DNA of 64,000 bases from Verticillium longisporum (Eukaryota > Ascomycota > Sordariomycetes > Glomerellales > Plectosphaerellaceae): assembly GCA_019188255.1 (NCBI GenBank), contig JAETXT010000004.1, positions 1,798,001 through 1,862,000 of the forward strand, read 5' to 3'. The first letter of the stretch is position 1, and each line of letters opens with the position of its first letter. The position numbers and the translations under genes are program-made. Shown here piece after piece: positions 11,404-22,730 of this stretch. Below the pieces are notes generated by a model. The model did not search any database, was not told the origin of the DNA, and was given only the letters and a program-made list of their open reading frames with translations.

Positions 11404-14400
11404 GCTTGGTGTTGACAGCGAAGTGACGGAGAGGTTGCACGCATGGTTTGTGTTTTTATGACGGGTGGTGTTTATACATGTTCTTCGAGGGCCCCGTATT
11501 ACGTGCAAAAGGCGCCCCTGGGTTTATTGAGATGCCACCCCGGCTGCCATAATAAGGCGAGGCAAGCCGGGGCAGAGCACAAGGAGCCATATTTATTCTT
11601 GTTTCTGAACGCCTTGTTGCTAGTGTCGGCTGGAATGGCTGCCATTGTCGCGGGAGAAAGAGGCCATGCACGGGTTTGGCAGCATTTGGAGCCGGCGTAT
11701 CATCCTGTATTTATTCTTCTCCCCCACGCCTGTAACCAAACCCTCCCCCTTTTCGCTATAGCACATAGGGTTGTGATATATAACTTTGCTTGTGAAGCAA
11801 AGGCGGGGGAGTCAGTAGATAACGTACCCTTTTTTTTTCAAAATGATGGCATCAAACGCTCTGGGAATGCCTCCATGCCCTTCTCCATCTGCATGACAAC
11901 ATGTCGGTGATCTCCGGCCAAGGTGGAAGGAAGATCATCTGCGATGCAATGCAAGTCGTTGCAAGTGGTATTTTTCCCTTAAATGAGTCGTGGCCGGGAT
12001 GAGGACAAGTGGGGGCTGGTCAAGTGAGTGGCCGAGAATCGGTCCATGTCACTTCTGGCAAGGGGGAAAAGAGGGCGCAGAGTCACGAGGTTCAGCGAGC
12101 TGTCACATCTCAACAAAGGCCTGCTCTCCCCACCCCCCTTTCTTCCCTTCTTGGGAGACCGAGGGGTTGGGAGTTCTGTTGTACTGTACAGAAGCAGCTC
12201 GATGGTCGATGGTGCGTGCCATGGCCGTCGATGACCCCGAGTACCTACACACACAACACGCACACGCACACCTGAACTGAGCCTTGCCGCTTTTAGCTAC
12301 CGAGGGCTTTCGGTCCCGAGAAGTCTGTTCGGCCACACGTGTACACACGCGCGCGCGTCCTCGTTCGATGGAGAGCGAAGGCTCTTCATTGCCTCCTTCG
12401 CGGCAGCTCGCACGGCAGTGGCGCGCCCTTGAAAGTTCGGCGGATCGCCTAAGGATTTAAAATCTTCAAGCCTTGCGCTTGACTTTAGAGTGGAGACATA
12501 CTGTCTGACATGTCTGGCGTCTGCGCCTCCAAACCATGGGGAAGGGAGGCATCAGGGGGGGAGCACTGGCGTTCTAGCTGCAGGCTTCCGTGGAATCTTC
12601 ATGAGCACAGTCTTCACCCTCGCAAGAACAGCTGGTTCGGAACAGCTGAATAAGGCAGCTCCGTTCCGTCGCCGCGAGGAGACGTGCATGCGAGGCATCC
12701 TCGCCGCGCGCCGGTCCGCAAACTGTCGGGCGTGCCTCCGTGCTCGCGAAGCAAGCTCTGACGGCGTCCCGACGGCCGCTGCACCATCAGCGGTGCTGGA
12801 TCTTCGTTCCTCCTTTGATAAAGTTGAAACACCAGCTAGTCAGGCCTGTGCAAGAGCTTACGCGCGCACTGAAGGCGCCTCGGCTGGTTAGCCGACACAG
12901 CCTCGTACGAGCCTGCATCGCCATCCCTCCCCTCGGACGGGCTCTCCAGACGTTGACGTAGCTGCGTGCCGGGCGTTTACAAGATCAGTCGTGGCCAGAA
13001 CCTTTTTACTACCTTCCAGGCGGAAATGGGTTTCCCCTCTCTACGGTGCGGTGGGCTGTAAAATGTCAACCGCTGACGCGTTCCCATCGATGGTGGCGAG
13101 ATAGGCAGTTACTTAATTCGCTGGTTGGTGAATCCAGCCAAGAACATCTTGGAGGTAAGTTAACTGGGGCGCCTTGTCCGAGAAGCAGGCATTTAAAGTA
13201 AATATGTCGGAGAGCCCGAATGCTCTTCCGGGACATTGCTCTGGCCGAGGGTCCTGGGTGGCAGGCTGGTGTGTGGGGGTTGGAAGGTGATCAGTCTATG
13301 TTCAGCCCCGATCACTCATTGCTAACGAGCTGAAACATTCGAGTGAGTACTATAGAACTATGCATAAGAAGGAGGCAACACGAATGGTCTGTCTCATATC
13401 AATATTTGTGCCAGGACTCTCTTTGGACTTGCTGCAATCTCTGGTATAACGGAGGCACAACTCCTTACGTGTCAGGAAAACATCTTAGGATAACTTCTTA
13501 CATTTGAACACCCATTTATCCTGACTTTTGTACTGATATACACCAGCTGGGCCATATATTCAAGACCTTGATATATCCAGTGCGGCTCATCTCCTCCGAC
13601 ACAGACCCTTCAACGAACGCCTAACATCCAGCCGAAGATCTTCGCCCGACTACCCTAACCCCCGGACCATTTAGTAGTAAAGCCTTTACAAAGAGGCTCA
13701 CTCTGAGAGTCGGGTCCATAGTAAGAGCTCACAATATCAAACAGTACGACTCTCGTCGCGCACATGACTGCCGTCCTTTGCACGCTGTTTGAAATCGTAG
13801 TCGACGCTCTCGTGTCGAGGAACGGGATATTGGAGGCACCGGTTCCTTGCAAAGATCATGAAACTTGTCCACTGAACGCATTCAACCTGGACTAAATGAT
13901 CATCAAACACATGGACGGGCTAGCTTGCCTACCCACCAGTTCGATGGAGACATGACACGGCAGTAGCGAAGGCCACTCGTTGGGAGTACTACTTTATTCT
14001 CTTCTCCGCCCATATCCGCAAGAAGGCTACAGGCTTTGAGGAGGCGTCATTATTGTACCCAGAAACTCTTTCGGATGGGCCGAAACGTAACATCCACAGA
14101 ATTCTCGGGGCGCAAGGCTGGGAATGCAAACCAAGGAAGCATGCATGACAAGATGTCCGGGAGGTCGAGCCGTTGCGTGACAAATTGTCCTCTCTTCCCC
14201 GTCGTTTAAACTTCTTCTTGCAGCAAAGCTTATAAGTTGTGAAATTTGACTTTGTTACACAAGGTCCAAAGTTGTATATTTCGCTTGACGTAAGCCACGA
14301 TGTGCCCTGACCCTCTCGAATAGGTAGATGGGGAGAACTACCTCGTTATCCTCGGGACACGACGTCGGGGACTGTCAAAGTTGGCTTATAGCGGCAAGGC

Positions 14401-16987
14401 GGGCGAGCTAGCGTCCGTTGCGGGCCAGGAGAGTGGCAGTTTGTCAGCAATTAGCGAACCAGCCAGATCAACAGTGTCAATCTTTCAACGTCCACTTTTG
14501 TCGGTCTCACAAGTAAAACCCACCAAGGCAGTCGGCCACAACTCTTCCAGGGACCTCGTGCAAAGCCCGCGAGGGTCGACAAACAGGCTGTGCTCACAAC
14601 GGCTGACTGAAGCCATGCGGGCAGCCGTTTTGAATGAGGGCGAGTCACTTATTTGGTGGGTTCTGCGCAGCTGTCTTGGGTGTGGGGGGCTCGTGTATGT
14701 GGTGGGAGACCATTAGGTGGGTGGCTGCCTTTTGCCTAGGCAGACAGGGCAGGATCCGTGTTGTTGAACCAACGTAGCTACCAGGTAGGAGCGAAGTCGA
14801 GGTAGGGATGGGCGGGTCGCGACAGGGGATGGGGGGTCGGCGGCCCGTGTCCGGGGGGAGGACATTGGGGGTCGCAAGTAAGGCCCTCGTCTAGACCAAG
14901 AGGAGGAGGAGGGACTTGACGGCAGCCTCAAATAGGAAGGGAAGTCGAACCTATCATATGACTCTCAACAATTATCTAGCACATGTGGCCAACAATGTTT
15001 GACCTCGCATGGTGGGTAGACGAGGAGCAGAGTCGTCCCTGCACTGCCTTATTGCCTTGTTGCCTCATTGCCTCGGTGTGCCTCGTGCTCAGCACCTCAT
15101 TGTGCACCGACGAGGAAGTTGGCAGTTTAAGAGAGGCGCGAAGAACTCTGATGAGGTTGAGGGGCAAACTATCGCACCGCATATGATGAATACCAGCACA
15201 AGGCGCATCGCATCTGTCGGCGGGTCCATGTCCTGGCTTGCGGTTTCTGACCCTGATAGGCGCCATGCATGGTGCCACGAGGAGGAGAGTGGGGCGAGCG
15301 CCGTGGGCCTCCTCTCCGCCGACATGGGGACGGCTTCCGAATCGGACGAGGTACAGCGCAATGTGCTGATGGCGGGACGGTCAAGGTGACATTGGTCTCT
15401 TGGTGGTGACTCGACGTCTTGGGACGGATGATCTTACTATCGAAAGTGTGGGTGAATTGAAGAAAGGAGCCCTTGGCACAGTGAGGGAGGCAGCAATGTG
15501 CGACGCTCCAGGCTGTGGATCGCATATCCTGTGATGAGAAGGATTTCTTCCATGTTGCGTAACCATGGCTCCCGTCGCGAGCCTTCTCGAGTCGGATGGC
15601 TGCTGAAGTGCACCTGTTTTGAGGTGATACAACCCAGTTGTCGGTGCTGAGGGCCGGTTCGAGACAAGCAGGAGCTGGAGTTTTGGTGCAAGAACAGCTT
15701 TTGAGAGCTGAGGGCGTCTCTACAAGTCAACGAATCCGAGGTGATGATGTGTCCGGCACAGATGCGGTGCCTGACTTGTGTCAGTGCCTCTCAAGGTGTC
15801 CACTACCCAAGGTGGCCCATTTGACTCGTCAGCGAGCTGAGATTTACTCTAAAGTCAAGTTTGTCATGATGATGGACGACGACATCGTTCCTCTTGACTC
15901 CTACCCTGGTCAAAAGCGGCGATATGGGGCAAGAGCTTTCAGCGGGCTGTCGGGTGGCTCCTGGTGAGGATGCGACAGGCTAGTCTCTGCGCGGCAAGAT
16001 CATGTCCCAGGCAGGCCCTTGCCTTTTGCCTTTTGCCTTCCGCCCAGTGGCACCTACGGCCATGGATGTCGGGATGCCCCTGCCCTGCCCTGCCCTGCCT
16101 GCCCTGCTCCTAACCGTTGTCCGCTATCCTGGCCGCCTGCGTCTGCTCTTTTCGTACTGTTGCTCTGTCGCTGTTGCCGTCTTCCTCCTGGGGTCATGGT
16201 TGCCGCTCTGTGCACTTTCCCGGTGGGCGATTGCCAATTGCCAATTGGCAGTGGGCCGGGGCCCCCTTCTCCGTCTGCCCCCCCGGCCCATCCAGTCTTG
16301 CCAGTCAAACCCATGTCGACTTGTCCTGCTTTATTGCCGACCCCAACTTCTAGTTCCCAGCATTCCAAGACCGTGTCTTCGCCTCTTCTCGCCCCTCTGG
16401 CTTGTGCCAAACACGTTGGCCATCTCTTACTGTCTCTGGCTTCGCAAGAGAGCAATCCCTCGTTCTTCAGACGGCACGACCCGCAAGTCTGACTCACTCT
16501 GTCTGTGGCCGCGCAAATCCCACCAAACTGTTCAAAAGCCGAGACGAACTCACCTGGATACTGGCGTGACGCTGGGTTGGCTCGTTGCAGTCCCGCAACC
16601 TTCGTTATTGCCGGATGAACGTCAACGAGGCATCAAACCTCATGCCGTCGCTTTACCGACACTAGACTTGGCTGCCAAAATTGGGCGGCCGGCGAACTCA
16701 AAAGCAAAAGGACCCAATCCTTTTGATCGCACTAACCTAGCTGCCACGGGACTAGGGGAACTGTAACCCCCCGAGACCTTGAAAAGCAAAGAGCCTCCCT
16801 GGATGAGCATGGCAAACTGAGTTCGGTACGATATTGACATTACCAAGCACCCACTCGAAGGTGAGGTGGCCAGTTGACCACCAACCGCCTGGGCCCTACG
16901 CATCGTGGACGTCAATGGTCTCCGCCAACTCGCTAATCTGCTCTGCCGATGATCAAGAGCTGCCCTGGAACATCACCAACTTTCACC
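11404..16987. other. Gene-poor intergenic region
   Basis: I see no supportable gene in these 5.6 kb. ORFs are short, overlap on both strands and often lack an ATG. Bases about 13300-14300 read more AT-rich than the flanks, which could reflect old mutated repeat DNA, but I recognise no element. A CA-rich run (ACACACAACACGCACACGCAC) lies near 12250. The last kilobase (about 16000-16980) is C/T-rich on the plus strand, as expected for the promoter and leader of the WD40 gene. Confidence 0.55.
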
Positions 16988-19194
16988 ATGCGTCCACGGG
17001 CGAACCAGGCCGTTCACTCACAGGTCTACCCTCCAGTTGCTTCCGACCCCTCACATGATCATGCCCATGGGATGACCTCGCCGGCTCTTGAAGGCGCTGA
17101 CCAACATTTGAGCCCCCAAAGCCGCCAAAACGGGACAGAGGCCAGCGCTTCAGCCACTGTTGGTCTCAATCATCACGGTGCTGTGCACCCACAGCCTATT
17201 GCCCCATCGAGTCTACCCATCTCAGGCATCACCACCAGTCAGACTCCCGCGCATTCGATACCGGATCCTGGTGAGATGCATGAGCTTCAAGAGTATCATG
17301 AGCAGAATGGAGCCGACGGTACCGAGGGTGCTTTAGCACCGCAGACGAATCTTGAAGCGTTTAACGCCGTTCCCATGGCAATGCAACATCCTCAACACGT
17401 CAGCATGCAGTTGGCTGACCCCCATCTCGAAGGCCTGCTCGAAACAACCAACTCGGGTGCCACTTCGGGGCCGCTCTCTCACACTGAGACTCTTTATCCA
17501 CCCCACCTCACCGTTTCACCTCATGCCCCGATCGATCCGGTGGTGGTGAACTCCGAAGACCAGTCCTTCCTTCTGACAGCCCTTCCACCCGTGCAGCCAG
17601 CATTCGGAAGTCTCAATGCACCTGGAGTACTCACGCTGGATCTTCACACACAACTGAATCTGTTCAGCACCGCCCAGCCCACGTCTCTCGGCCCCGAGAA
17701 CCATGGCCTGAACGAGTTCCTTAGGATATGGGCACTGAGTGATCGATGGGGTTCTTCAAGCATGCCAGGCCCTCGGCTGGATAGAATCAGCGCCCAACTG
17801 GCCGCTAAGCCCATGCGTATGAGCTATGAAGAGCTTGACGGCGAAGGAATGGATTTGCAGGGCTTGGACTGGGAGGACATAGGCGTGTCGCGCAAGTATG
17901 CACGTGAGCGACGAAAACTCACTTACAAAAATTACACCAACAAGCTAGACTCCGACAAGTGGAAGGTGAGAATCTTGACATCTACTATAGAAGTATATCC
18001 CGCTGACATGCTGTGTTGTAGATCCGTCCCTTCGACGGAGCGATCCCTAGTTCAGAGAACTTCTACAGGTTTCGGCGCATGGATTTGCGCCGTAACGTTC
18101 ATCTAGCACATTTCCAACTACGAAATGTACTGGCTTGCGCTGACCGGAGCCACGTCTTCTACCCGGGTAGGGATGTGATCCACCGCATAAACCCTCTGTC
18201 TGGCCATTCCGACGTGGCTATGGATTTGAGTGATTTGCATCACGTTCAAATTTCGACACTCGATGCTAAGCATGGCATGCTTGTTGTCGGAACATTCAAC
18301 GGGGAGTACTGTATGCGTAGTGTCCACTCGCAAGACCCGAGGTTCACGGAGGGCCAGGTCACCAACAACAGCAGTTGCATCACAAATCACCTGCAGATTC
18401 ATGAGTCGCGCCACTCGAACAGTCCTTTGGTCGCATTTGCTTCGAACGACCAAGGCTTCCGTGTCATGGACATCGCTACGCAGAAGTTTACACTGGACAC
18501 GAAGTTCAAGTTTCCCATGAACTGCACCGCTCTTTCCCCCGACGGTCGACTACGTGTCATGGTCGGCGACAGTAATTCGGTCATCATAGCCTGTGCCGAG
18601 AGTGGCGGCCCCGTTCAGTGGCTCTCTGGCCACCGTGATCATGGCTTTGCGTGTGCTTGGTCCGAGGATGGCTGGACGGTAGCAACAGCAGCACAGGACA
18701 AGAGCGTCAAAATATGGGATGCTCGTCGGTGGACCAACTCGAGCGCTAGAGCCACACCTGTGGCTACAATCCGATCAGAGCTGGCCAGTGTTCGCGGACT
18801 GCGGTTTTCTCCAGTTGGCAACGGGCCTCCGGTACTTGTTGCGGCGGAAGAGGCCGACTTTGTCAACATTGTCAATGCACGCACGTTCCGTCACAAGCAG
18901 ACGATCGATGTCTTTGGCGAAATCGGCGGAGTAGGATTCACAGATGACGGCAACGAGTTGAACATATTGTGTACGGACCGTCACCGAGGCGGTCTGATTC
19001 AGCTTGACCGATGCAACTACGGATCCAAGTCCGAATTCATATGCTCTTTTCAGCCAAACACCATGGACGATATATGGAAGCAGCCTTACCGGTCTGCACT
19101 ACACGATGAAGAAGGCCTCGACGAGGGGCTGACACGCGGTGGGCCAGCAGGTCCGCGCACCAGATTATACTGGGACGATATGGAGCCCTTTTGA
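16988..19194 (+). CDS. WD40-repeat protein with a disordered N-terminal half
   Basis: Exons are 16988-17965 and 18022-19194; the 56-bp intron has a GTGAGA donor and TTGTAG acceptor and joins in phase 0. The product is about 716 residues. I chose the ATG at 16988 for its CACC context; an in-frame ATG at 16949 is also possible. Residues 1 to about 230 are rich in Pro, Ser, His and Gln and look disordered. From about 340 onward a conserved block (FYRFRRMDLRRNVH) leads into a beta-propeller. One clear blade reads LSGHRDHGFACAWSEDG followed by KSVKIWDARRW, the GH...WD signature; other blades are more diverged. The family resembles uncharacterised fungal WD proteins often labelled as transcription-related, but the sequence shows no DNA-binding domain. 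It probably acts as a protein-interaction scaffold; its role is unknown. Confidence 0.85.
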
Positions 19195-20898
19195 AGCATT
19201 TTGCATGATACCCGAGCACATACGACGAAATGTCTGATGAGAGGAGATGACTTATGAGGGGCGCATTCATATCCCTGCATTGCAATCTGAACGGCGAAGC
19301 ATACTTGAGTCTGCAAGCTTGGGATTGCCGTTTGACGTCGTAATTCACAACACGTGGCTTTGACTCTGCCGTTGCTTCCCTCCGCCCTCATACTGCATGC
19401 GGTATGATGACAGTCCGTGTGTCTGCCGAATCATGAACAGCGGCAAACATACGCAACGAGCACCTGGCTAGACAATGTTTTAGGAGGTAGAAGTGCGCTT
19501 GTATAAGATGTACGAGTTTGGCAGGTAGCATTATCTTCCTGGCTAGCAAAATCATAGTTACATTTCTACGCTGCAGAAACAGAAAAATCAAGTGGTGCTA
19601 CGTTGGGACTCGTCGTTCCCGTCACAAGCTTGAGGCGAAACTGGCATGGCGATGATGCTGAGAGCTGGGACACGGCAGCTCAAGCTGTTGCGGACATGCC
19701 GTATAGAAATAGCAATGTTGAGTAGAGCTATGACAGTTTGTAGCATGAATATTCAATGCCGGGTCGCAATTGCAGAAGGGTCAAGAGACGATGACGACGG
19801 TCAAGTCTTCCTTTGTTTCACCCACATTTCCGCGCAACTTCTGACCGTTGGCAATTTTTTTTTTTATTTTTTTTGGCAGTAAGGATATCTAGTGAGGGAG
19901 CCCAGATCAAGACCCGCGGGCTTTGCTAGATTGTGTATTGAGTGAATAAAGTTCCAGAGCCTGCAATTCGAGTAGCACCCAAGAGCCGGCCGGCTTTATT
20001 AGTGTCCAGAAAGAGTCGTTTCGTGTGCGTTGCAGGCACCCACCGCATGTGGACCGCATGCCGGTCAGTCAGACCCCGCCGGATGGATGTAACTGTGTAT
20101 GAATCGTTCGGTCATGGGGTCGGCCCTCTGTTCCCCCTCCATGACACCGTGGTTGTTTGAAAGAATTACAGCACGAGGAACGATGACCAATTTCCTAGTT
20201 TTCACAGCAAAAAGGATAAGACCGCGGGCTTGGATTGGCAGAGATCTGTGGCCAGGGTGTATACCGAAGCTTCACGATCCACGTATGAGACACTACTAGG
20301 ACTGCTACTAGCTACAACATAAACATACATGACTGGGCGAGCAAAACACCCAAGAAGAATGGGAGAATACAAGAAACCGGGGGAACATCAGAAGAAACCA
20401 AAAGGATGAATCCCCGTGTAAGCTCTTCATCTTGACTCGATTCTCCAAACCAGCCTGACTGGTGCACGGCGAGAGATCAAGTTGAACCCCCCCCCCCCCG
20501 GACATACATTGGATGAGGCGAGATGGCAAAAAGCTTTTGTTCAATGCAGATGAATCATTTCGAAAAGCAGGAGGGAGCGCTTCCCATGCTTGGACTACCG
20601 AAACAGGAACATAAGAAAAAAAGATATGCAAGGTTCGCCTATATCATCCAAGATTGAGAGAAATGTTGGGGTTTTTTTTTTTGCTCCGCTGCACATAACG
20701 ACTAGCCAGGTGACGAACGTTTCCGAGAGAAAGAGATGACCCGAGGACAAGGACATGGCGTTATCAACGTTATGGTCCGTTTCATATACATTGCAAGCTA
20801 GTGAGCTATGGGCGGTATGCAGGATAGGTTGTAAATAACAGTCGATATTTGTCTGGCCAAGTGTCGACGCGGATTATGGAAACATGAGGGGTGTACGT
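19195..20898. other. Intergenic spacer between convergent genes
   Basis: This contains the 3' ends of the WD40 gene (rightward) and the GH17 gene (leftward). I see no gene. There are T runs near 19856-19873 and 20671-20682 and a 12-base C run near 20487. Such runs are places where read and assembly errors can be expected. Confidence 0.6.
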
Positions 20899-22730
20899 CT
20901 AGTACGAAGGCGTGTTACCACCCGCGAAGAGATGACCGCAGCCCCAGGACTGCTCGCAGCCGCAAGCACCAGGATCCTTCCACTCATCGTCGTGGAACGA
21001 GAAGAAAACGGTCTTTTCACCAACAAGCTCACGGATGGAGGTGATGGCCAAGGTCTGCTCAGCCCTACCGGTGGTGGCCTTGCCGTTGGCGCTGCCGCCG
21101 GTAGGCCAGCCGCACTCAAGGTTGAGGGCAGGCTTGTTGCCACAGATGCTGTTCTCGAGGATGTCAAGCTGGTTCTTAACGAACTTGCCGGCATCCGCAG
21201 GGGCGACCTCAGCGTTGAAGTAGGGGTGAATCTGACCACCGACAACGTCAACGACGGGGCAGATGATAGCGGCAACCTCCTTCTGCTCCCAGACACTCAG
21301 AGTCTCGGCAGTGGTGTAAGGACCCTTGTAGCCGGCAGCGGTGCACGACTGCTTGACGGAGACAATGAGGGTCTTCAGAGAGGCGGCGTCGCAACGGCCC
21401 TGGAAGATGCACTCGTTACCAATGACAAAGAGGTCGACAAGGTCCCAGTGGCCGGCCTGTCCCCACTTGATGATGGCGTCGATCTGCTCCTTGACCTGAG
21501 GGTTCTCAGGGTTGCAGGTGTCCTTGACGAAGATGCCAATGATCATGCGGAGGCCGTGCTCCTTGCAGGCGTCACCGACGTTCTCGAGGGTGGAGCAGTC
21601 AGTGGAGTAAACGCGGATGGTATCGAAACCGGACTGCTTGATGACGGCAATGTCCTTGTTGACCTGCTCGGCGGTCTTGCAAGAGCCGGAGGCGTCCTGG
21701 CTGAAAGGAGTGTAGGTGATGGCCCAGTGGTCACCAGCAGCGCCACCGATCTTGGGAGTCTCCTTGGCGGGAGTCTCCTTCTTGGGGGTCTCCGTGGGAG
21801 TCTCGGGGACCTCGTAGGCGGGGGTGGGCTTGGACTCGGGCTCAGCGGCCTTGGTGATCTCAGGCTTGGGGGCCTCGGGCTTGGGGGCCTCGGGCTTGGG
21901 GGCCTCGGGCTTGGGGGCCTCGGGTTTAGGGGCCTCAGGCTTGGGGGCCTCGTAGACGGGTGTTGGGGTGGGGGTGGGCTTGGGAGCCTCGCTGGTCCAG
22001 GGGCAGACGACGACGACGTGCTCCTCGGTGATGGTGGTGGTCACGGCATCGCGCGTGTAGGTGCCAGGGGTGACGGTGCTAATGGTAGGGTACACGACTT
22101 CCTGCTCCTTCTCGCAGACGGTGACGGTAGGGGCGATGGTGTAGGTACCGGGCCCGGGGCAGACGGTCGTGGTGGTCTCAATGACGCTCGTAACGACACC
22201 GTCGGTAGTCTTCTCGGTGGCGTAGGGGCAGACAACCGTGGTGGAGTTCGCGACGATGGTGGTGACACCGCCGTAGGTCTGGAGGCCGACGGGGAGCGTG
22301 GTGGTGGCGGGGGCGCAGACGGTGGTGGTCTCGTTGATGGTGATGGTGGTGGCCGGGAAGGTGTAGGTGCCGGGGGTCTCGCATATCTCAGCGACGGGGG
22401 TGGGCACCTGGAGAGCGGGAACGTAGGTCGAGGTGGGCTTGGGGGGAGGAGGAGGAGGAGCCTCGCTGGTGGGCTTGGGGCTGGGCGGGTTGGGAATCAC
22501 TGGAATGTTTGTTAGCCTGTACTGGAGGACGACATGACCCATAGCGGATGGTGTTGAGTGTACGTACGGGTGGGCTCGCCGTAGATTGTCTTGTAGATGG
22601 TGGTGCAGCCGGGCAGGCAGATCTCGGTGGCGTTGTTGGTCCTCTTGAAGAGGCCGTGAGCGTGACGGTGAGCGTTGGAGGCGCTGACACCGGCGGCGGC
22701 GGCCGCGGCGAGGATGAGAGAGCCCTTCAT
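20899..22730 (-). CDS. btgE: Secreted or wall-bound GH17 beta-glucanase/beta-glucosidase, BtgE-like
   Basis: Exons on the minus strand are 22730-22568 and 22499-20899; the 68-bp intron has a GTACGT donor and CAG acceptor. The product is about 587 residues. Residues 1-20 are a signal peptide (MKGSLILAAAAAAGVSASNA), with a Kex2-like KR site at 29-30. A Thr/Pro/Val-rich region with several Cys-containing GTYT repeats follows, then six PKPEA units (DNA 21862-21951). The C-terminal half is the GH17 catalytic domain, with the acid/base Glu in VIGNEC (about residue 415) and the nucleophile Glu in NLECGWP (about 515). It ends in a Cys-rich segment. Family members act on wall beta-1,3-glucan during growth and remodelling. 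The repeats suggest an O-mannosylated stalk, which would make it a plausible client of the Pmt4 encoded at 37 kb. Confidence 0.9.
21862..21951 (-). repeat. 15-bp coding minisatellite, six PKPEA units in the GH17 gene
   Basis: On the plus strand the unit reads GGCTTGGGGGCCTCG, six tandem copies with one or two substitutions. Because the unit is 15 bp, copy-number change keeps the reading frame and only alters the length of the Pro-rich linker before the catalytic domain. Confidence 0.9.

Noticed and set aside
16002..16766. 254-codon plus-strand frame before the WD40 gene
   Set aside because: The sequence is C/T-rich leader-like DNA that translates to Leu/Pro/Ser-rich nonsense in all three frames.
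20884..22515. 543-codon plus-strand open frame rich in Gly, Leu and Asp
   Set aside because: It is the mirror of the GH17 gene; its Gly/Leu repeats are the complement of the Pro/Glu/Ala repeat codons.
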